Below are positions 5,469-5,489 of a stretch of 5,489 bases of DNA, piece by piece. The position numbers and the translations under genes were made by a program. How positions within the stretch are numbered: position 1 is the stretch's first letter; every line of letters begins with the position of its first letter. A model generated the notes under the pieces. That model searched no databases, had not been told where the DNA came from, and worked only from the letters and a program-made list of their open reading frames with translations. This DNA comes from Bacteroidota bacterium (GTDB lineage Bacteria; Bacteroidota; Bacteroidia; Chitinophagales; Chitinophagaceae), in contig CANHNT010000140.1 of assembly GCA_947461985.1 (NCBI GenBank), positions 1-5,489 of the forward strand. The letters are read 5' to 3'.

Positions 5469-5489
5469 CTTGTTTATTGGTAAATAACA

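Noticed and set aside
5460..5469. Perfect palindrome GCAAATTTGC upstream of the operon as an operator
   Set aside because: A single 10-bp AT-rich palindrome is expected by chance in DNA of this composition, and no second copy or known regulator motif supports it.

Overview
The window is AT-rich chromosomal DNA that looks like Bacteroidota, most likely the Flavobacteriales side. The signs are weak or absent Shine-Dalgarno sequences, A/T-rich gene starts, lipoproteins with short tails after the lipobox cysteine, secreted proteins cleaved before Gln (TFA-Q, TMA-Q), TAnnTTTG-like boxes, and several exported FKBP-type isomerases in a row. I see no mobile element, CRISPR array, tRNA or rRNA. The genes read as core chromosome rather than an accessory island.

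Layout: (1) Bases 1-252 are the 3' end of an Hsp70-family gene on the + strand, most like the iron-sulfur assembly chaperone HscA. (2) A strong hairpin with a T tract on both strands (272-308) ends this gene and also the leftward transcription that meets it. (3) On the - strand, 323-1045 encodes a lipoprotein that fuses a rhodanese domain to a thioredoxin domain. (4) A second hairpin (1057-1089) lies just upstream of that gene and terminates the next unit. (5) That unit is a tight four-gene - strand operon running from 5449 down to 1116: a DHH/DHHA1 phosphoesterase (NrnA-like), then three exported FKBP-type peptidyl-prolyl isomerases. The first two junctions overlap (22 nt, then a 4-nt ATGA); the third is a 37-nt gap.

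The three FKBP proteins share one architecture. Each has an export signal, a degenerate FKBP-like module without the active-site Trp and Tyr, a helical hinge with a KNN-(I/L) motif, and then one canonical FKBP module (two in the middle gene). Their modules do not share one simple history. The N-terminal modules of the middle and last genes are closest to each other, but the C-terminal modules of the first and last genes are closest to each other. The middle gene has also duplicated its canonical module internally. By inference, the operon makes a set of periplasmic or membrane-anchored proline isomerase/chaperones, joined to a cytoplasmic nanoRNA/pAp-type phosphoesterase; the functional reason for that link is not evident from the sequence. 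The rhodanese-thioredoxin lipoprotein adds a sulfur/thiol-redox protein in the same envelope space.

I did not find a clearly new defence, mobile or regulatory system. The FKBP module array and its coupling to the DHH gene are the parts most worth following up.
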